From contig CM055108.1 in the NCBI GenBank assembly GCA_029204225.1, positions 17,831,779-17,895,778 of the forward strand: DNA of 64,000 nucleotides, in the 5' to 3' direction. Under the pieces are notes generated by a model that had not been told where the DNA came from, did no database searches, and worked only from the letters and a program-made list of their open reading frames with translations. The position numbers were made by a program, and so were the translations under genes. The stretch comes from Diphasiastrum complanatum. Lineage: Eukaryota > Streptophyta > Lycopodiopsida > Lycopodiales > Lycopodiaceae. Shown piece by piece: positions 60,846 through 64,000 of this stretch (positions are counted from its first letter, which is position 1; every line of letters begins with the position of its first letter).

Positions 60846-60930
<85 letters not shown>
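60112..60930 (+). mobile_element. LINE ORF2 end and 3' region (copy B)
   Basis: The frame starts IGRFHGIPREERICYLCSLG and EVESTEHFVF, the zinc-binding motif at the end of plant non-LTR reverse transcriptases (CxxC...H). An acidic tail and 3' untranslated region follow, with GTCTTATGTGCCTTTTGGCA, GACATTAATAAAGC and a (CT)n tract at 60849-60930. The reverse transcriptase itself is absent (5' truncation). Confidence 0.7.
60849..60930. repeat. (CT)n microsatellite at LINE tail
   Basis: A CT run of about 82 bp directly after a LINE 3' end. Confidence 0.95.
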
Positions 60931-60937
<7 letters not shown>

Positions 60938-62155
60938 GCGATGGCGCCTGCAGCGCGCCTCTCCTCCCTCCTGCGATGGCTCCCTACAGTGATGGTGCCC
61001 TGTTGCGGATGCTGATCGCTGCTGCTCGCTGCTCTAATGCTGCTGGTCCTCCATCGTTGGCCGTCCATTGCCTACCCTCCATCGCTGCCCTACCATCGCT
61101 GGCCCTCCCCCTCCCATCTTCCATCGCTACTGACCTGCCTTTCCTCGTTGCCTGTCCCTGTCCCTGTCCCTGCCCTCCCTTTTGCCTCCTGACCCGCTCC
61201 TGCTGCCTCCTCGCTACCTGTCTTTGTCCTTGCCCTTCCTTTTTCCTGTCCTTTTGCCTTTCCTCTACCTCTTTTCCCTCCCCTTCTCCCTTCGTCTTCT
61301 CAGCCATCCCTACTATGGCTCCAAATCCCTTTACCTTGCCCCCTCCCTCTCCTGCTTCCTCTCCCTCGACCCTACCCTCCACTCCCGCAAGCTCCACCTC
61401 TTTTACTGCCACTACCCCCTCTACTCTTTCTTCCTCCTCTCCCTCTTTCATCCCTTCATCTTCATCCCCCCCATTGTCCCGAATTCCTATCTGGTTTCCC
61501 CCGTATCATTGATTCTCTTCATGAGGACAATGCATCCTTGCTTGCGATCATCAAGAAACAAGCATTCCAAATCTCCACTTTGGAGAACACGGTCTTGGAC
61601 CTACAGGGCAAAGTTGGCATTCTTGAGGTTGATGTTACTTACCTCAAGAATGAACTAGAATCAGATGAAGAGGAAGAAGAAGGAAGCGACAATGCAGATT
61701 CAGAAGACAAGGCAAAGCAGCTGCAAGAACGGGTTCACTCCTTGGAGCAGCAACTTCAGCAATCGAAAAGTTCTTGGGCTGACGTGCTCAAGGGTTCTAA
61801 GCAGGTTATTTCTGAATCTATTCAAGAACATAAAAAATGAGATCTCAAGGCCCTCAGTGTCAGGGTTAGGGGAGCTTCTTTTGCGGGTAAGGACATGTGG
61901 CTGAGGCAAATGCTTTTATTCATTCCACCTTTGGTCTCAAAGAGGATGTCATATCTGCTGCTTGGGTGGGTAAGCTCCAACCCACCACAATGTTTTTGCG
62001 ATTTAAGGATGCTTTGCTTCGTCAAAAGGTTTTGCGTAAAAGAGGCTGCCTGAAGGGGTCTACTATTTTTATGGATGAAGACTTGACGCCCATTCAATGG
62101 ACTGAGAGAAAGAAAATTATCGCAGATGCTAAGGCCAAAGGTCCTACGTGAAAGA
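60931..62155 (+). pseudogene. LINE ORF1 (copy C)
   Basis: A Pro/Ser/Thr-rich head (about 60940-61500) is followed by a coiled coil (61538-61840: LENTVLDLQGKVGILEVDV, then an acidic run and LQERVHSLEQQLQQSKSSWA). After a stop and shift, 61897-62151 gives ANAFIHSTFGLKEDVISAAW, FLRFKDALLRQKVL and FMDEDLTPIQWTER, an ORF1-type RNA-binding C-terminal domain. It ends at 62151 and passes directly into a LINE 3' tail, so ORF2 is missing. Confidence 0.6.
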
Positions 62156-62372
62156 TGTTTTGAGCTACGGCCATTTATTTCCTCTCCTGCGTGAGAGATG
62201 AGCTTTCTTTACATAGCGATTCACGTTTTACGTTTTAGTTTTAGTCTAGTTTTATGTTGACGACACTGTCCTGTCCGAGTTCCATCTACTGTGTTGTACT
62301 ACCTCTTCAGTCTTATATGCCTTTTGGCTTGGAAAAGACATTAATAAAGCTTTCTTTCTTTCTTTCTTTCTT
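62156..62372 (+). mobile_element. LINE 3' tail (copy C)
   Basis: AGTCTTATATGCCTTTTGGC, GACATTAATAAAGC and then TTTC repeats to 62372. AATAAA serves as a plausible poly(A) signal. Confidence 0.65.
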
Positions 62373-62879
62373 CATTTGTTGGACCTGTGCACACAAGTTG
62401 GATGTTTTTTCTTGAGCATCTCATGAAATTTCTGAAAGATCCTTAGATTTAGATTATTACGCTTTATAGGTGGAGATATGCTCCCACAATAGGAAACACA
62501 TATGATATGTACTCTTTCTAGTCTTGTGTACATGTTAGTTCCAAAAGACATATGAGTATTTTTGCTTCTCTCTCTCAACTATTGATTGCTAGGTGGGCAT
62601 CTAAGAGGTGGGCCTAGCAACCCTCAAGGCCTGCCCCTAACAATGGGGAGGAGGTTGTCCATTTTGTAGTGAGTGGTCCTTGGTAGCCCCTTGCAACTAG
62701 GGTGAGGAGCTCCCCCTAGTCATGGGAGGTTGCAATGGGCCACCCCCATTTGGGGACGACTATGCCCTAGCCATGGAGGGTTGCCAAGCTACGCGATAAC
62801 AAGTGGGAATGTATGACAACAAAAATTGAGAAGAACCAAATGAGAATGATCATGATTCATACCCACTCCAAATAAATTT
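62373..62879 (+). other. Diverged LINE tail, then G-rich sequence
   Basis: GTCTTGTGTACATGTTAGTT, AAAAGACATATGAG and CTCTCTCTC (62512-62577) are a sixth, diverged tail. The G/C-rich 62590-62800 has GGTTGC and CCATGG-type short inverted words. No gene. Confidence 0.4.
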
Positions 62880-63445
62880 CTCAAGCATATCTATCCAAAG
62901 AGATTTTGATAGAACTTTAGCGTCACATCGAAACACCAAAAAACATTAAAGACAACTCTAGTGCCAACCAATAGCAAAACTAGTTTATTAGTTGAAATCA
63001 ATTGAATCCTTTAGAATTTCTTGTTAGAAAACCGACTTGCTCATGCAAGTAACCCAAGACAAGATTGTTATTGTGATGAAACAATAGCCAAACACATGAG
63101 AGAGCACAAGTGATGAGAAACTCCAACTATGTCCCATTGAAAATGATCTTGGGCGCACTACATACTTATGGACTTTGGTCTATGCCTAAAAGCAAAAGCA
63201 ACCTTAAAAGCAATTGCCTAATTGATGTCTCTATATAAGGTAAAAGCACCTAACATCTATCTATAGCAAAACTTGTGCTCCAAATCAAGCACTAGAATCT
63301 CGGCCTTGGGTCTAACTCAATTCTTACTTGACTTCATTAAATAAAGGTAAAGGCTCCTAGAATTAGCACGTAGGCATGGCCCAATAATCCTAATTAACCC
63401 TAGATGATAACATTTGGGGTAACAATGTGAACACTAATTCTAACA
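62880..63445 (-). repeat. 3' LTR of a minus-strand LTR element (left end approximate)
   Basis: The terminus TTCTAACA ends at 63445, followed by CTCCCCCTTAA, the complement of a polypurine tract (TTAAGGGGGAG) as in the copia at 47425. The far LTR end could not be fixed. TGCTAG at about 62589 is one candidate. Confidence 0.6.
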
Positions 63446-64000
63446 CTCCCCCTTAATGTTTACATTATTGATACCAAAAAACATAAGTATGCATGTGTAT
63501 CCTCCATGATGCCCATATAATGAAGATCCTTAACTGTGATGTAGAATCCACGATCAACTTCGATCTCAATGTCTTCATTACTGCATGTAGAACTTCCTTT
63601 GTATGATAATATAGAATTCATATGAACTTGTTTCATATGACTTCCCAATGTCTTGCTTTTGTCTTCATGTCCCTTAGTGCATATGTGTGATTCGTGACCT
63701 CCATGAGTGCAACATATCACCCGATTCCTTGACTTCTTTTGAATCAAAGACTTTGACTCCCCCTGAATCAGATAATGTAGACATGATAACCTTTGCCATA
63801 ACCTTGAGAATTTTGCTTGAAGAACGACTCCCTTGGTCTCTTTGAACATCTGACAATCATAAGTAGGAGATAGATCTACAAATATCCACGTCAAATCTCA
63901 TACATCAACACCCATGTTAGAAACCTGTACTTCATAAGTAGTTGGCTCCTCTTGTGTCGATTCCTTGAATTGAATCCACTTCAATTCTCTTGGTAATCTC
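63446..64000 (-). mobile_element. Start of the element's 3' internal region
   Basis: A minus-strand frame of 144 codons (63460-63894) and further sequence run off the window. It has no RNase H motif that I recognise, so it may be extra sequence between pol and the LTR or a decayed end. Confidence 0.4.

Overview
The window looks like plant (embryophyte) nuclear DNA. It has GT-AG introns, plant-type Ty1/copia and Ty3/gypsy retrotransposons in every state of decay, LTR primer-binding sites matching initiator-Met tRNA and tRNA-Asp, long (CT)n/(GA)n microsatellites, LINE remnants and a SINE-like tRNA head. I cannot name the species. Almost everything is mobile or broken; intact host genes are nearly absent.

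Layout. 1-1422: copia integrase remnant. 1423-1979: two (CT)n-bearing gypsy LTR pieces. 2161-7334: decayed gypsy pol and gag-like remnants on the minus strand. 7937-13124: a head-to-head chimera of two copia fragments, which recurs inverted at 37.1-41.5 kb. 13.5-27.1 kb: the most unusual part, a block of intron-containing broken genes. These are a BAH-like protein (+), a histone H3 fold fused to a Ulp1/C48 protease domain (-), a small unknown protein (+) and a DDE-transposase-like protein with a CxxC motif (-). A young full-length copia element (16732-22888, duplication TCTCA) sits inside the H3-fold coding sequence. 28.7-36.5 kb: gypsy pieces, an 819-bp gypsy LTR with TATA box, poly(A) signal, (CT)n tract and tRNA-Asp primer-binding site, then a leader with about 150-bp tandem repeats, microsatellites and a gag scrap. 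41.5-46.7 kb: further copia and gag-like fragments. 46750-53449: an older copia element with both LTRs, itself hit by a 1.2-kb solo LTR. 54.5-57 kb: a SINE-like head, minisatellites and the 5' exons of a YebC/TACO1-family gene. 58.3-62.6 kb: a cluster of LINE ORF1 pieces and repeated LINE 3' tails that run into CT-rich microsatellites. 62.9-64.0 kb: the 3' LTR and start of another minus-strand LTR element.

How the pieces relate. The four genes at 13.5-27.1 kb are best read as the cargo of one decayed DNA transposon (inference): a transposase-like protein, a Ulp1 protease of the kind known from several eukaryotic transposon groups, and two chromatin-type domains (H3 fold and BAH). The H3-Ulp1 and small genes diverge from a 0.8-kb region carrying five copies of a 15-bp motif and several CACGTG boxes. 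All four genes carry disabling changes, so this is a fossil. Intact relatives should be sought elsewhere in the genome.
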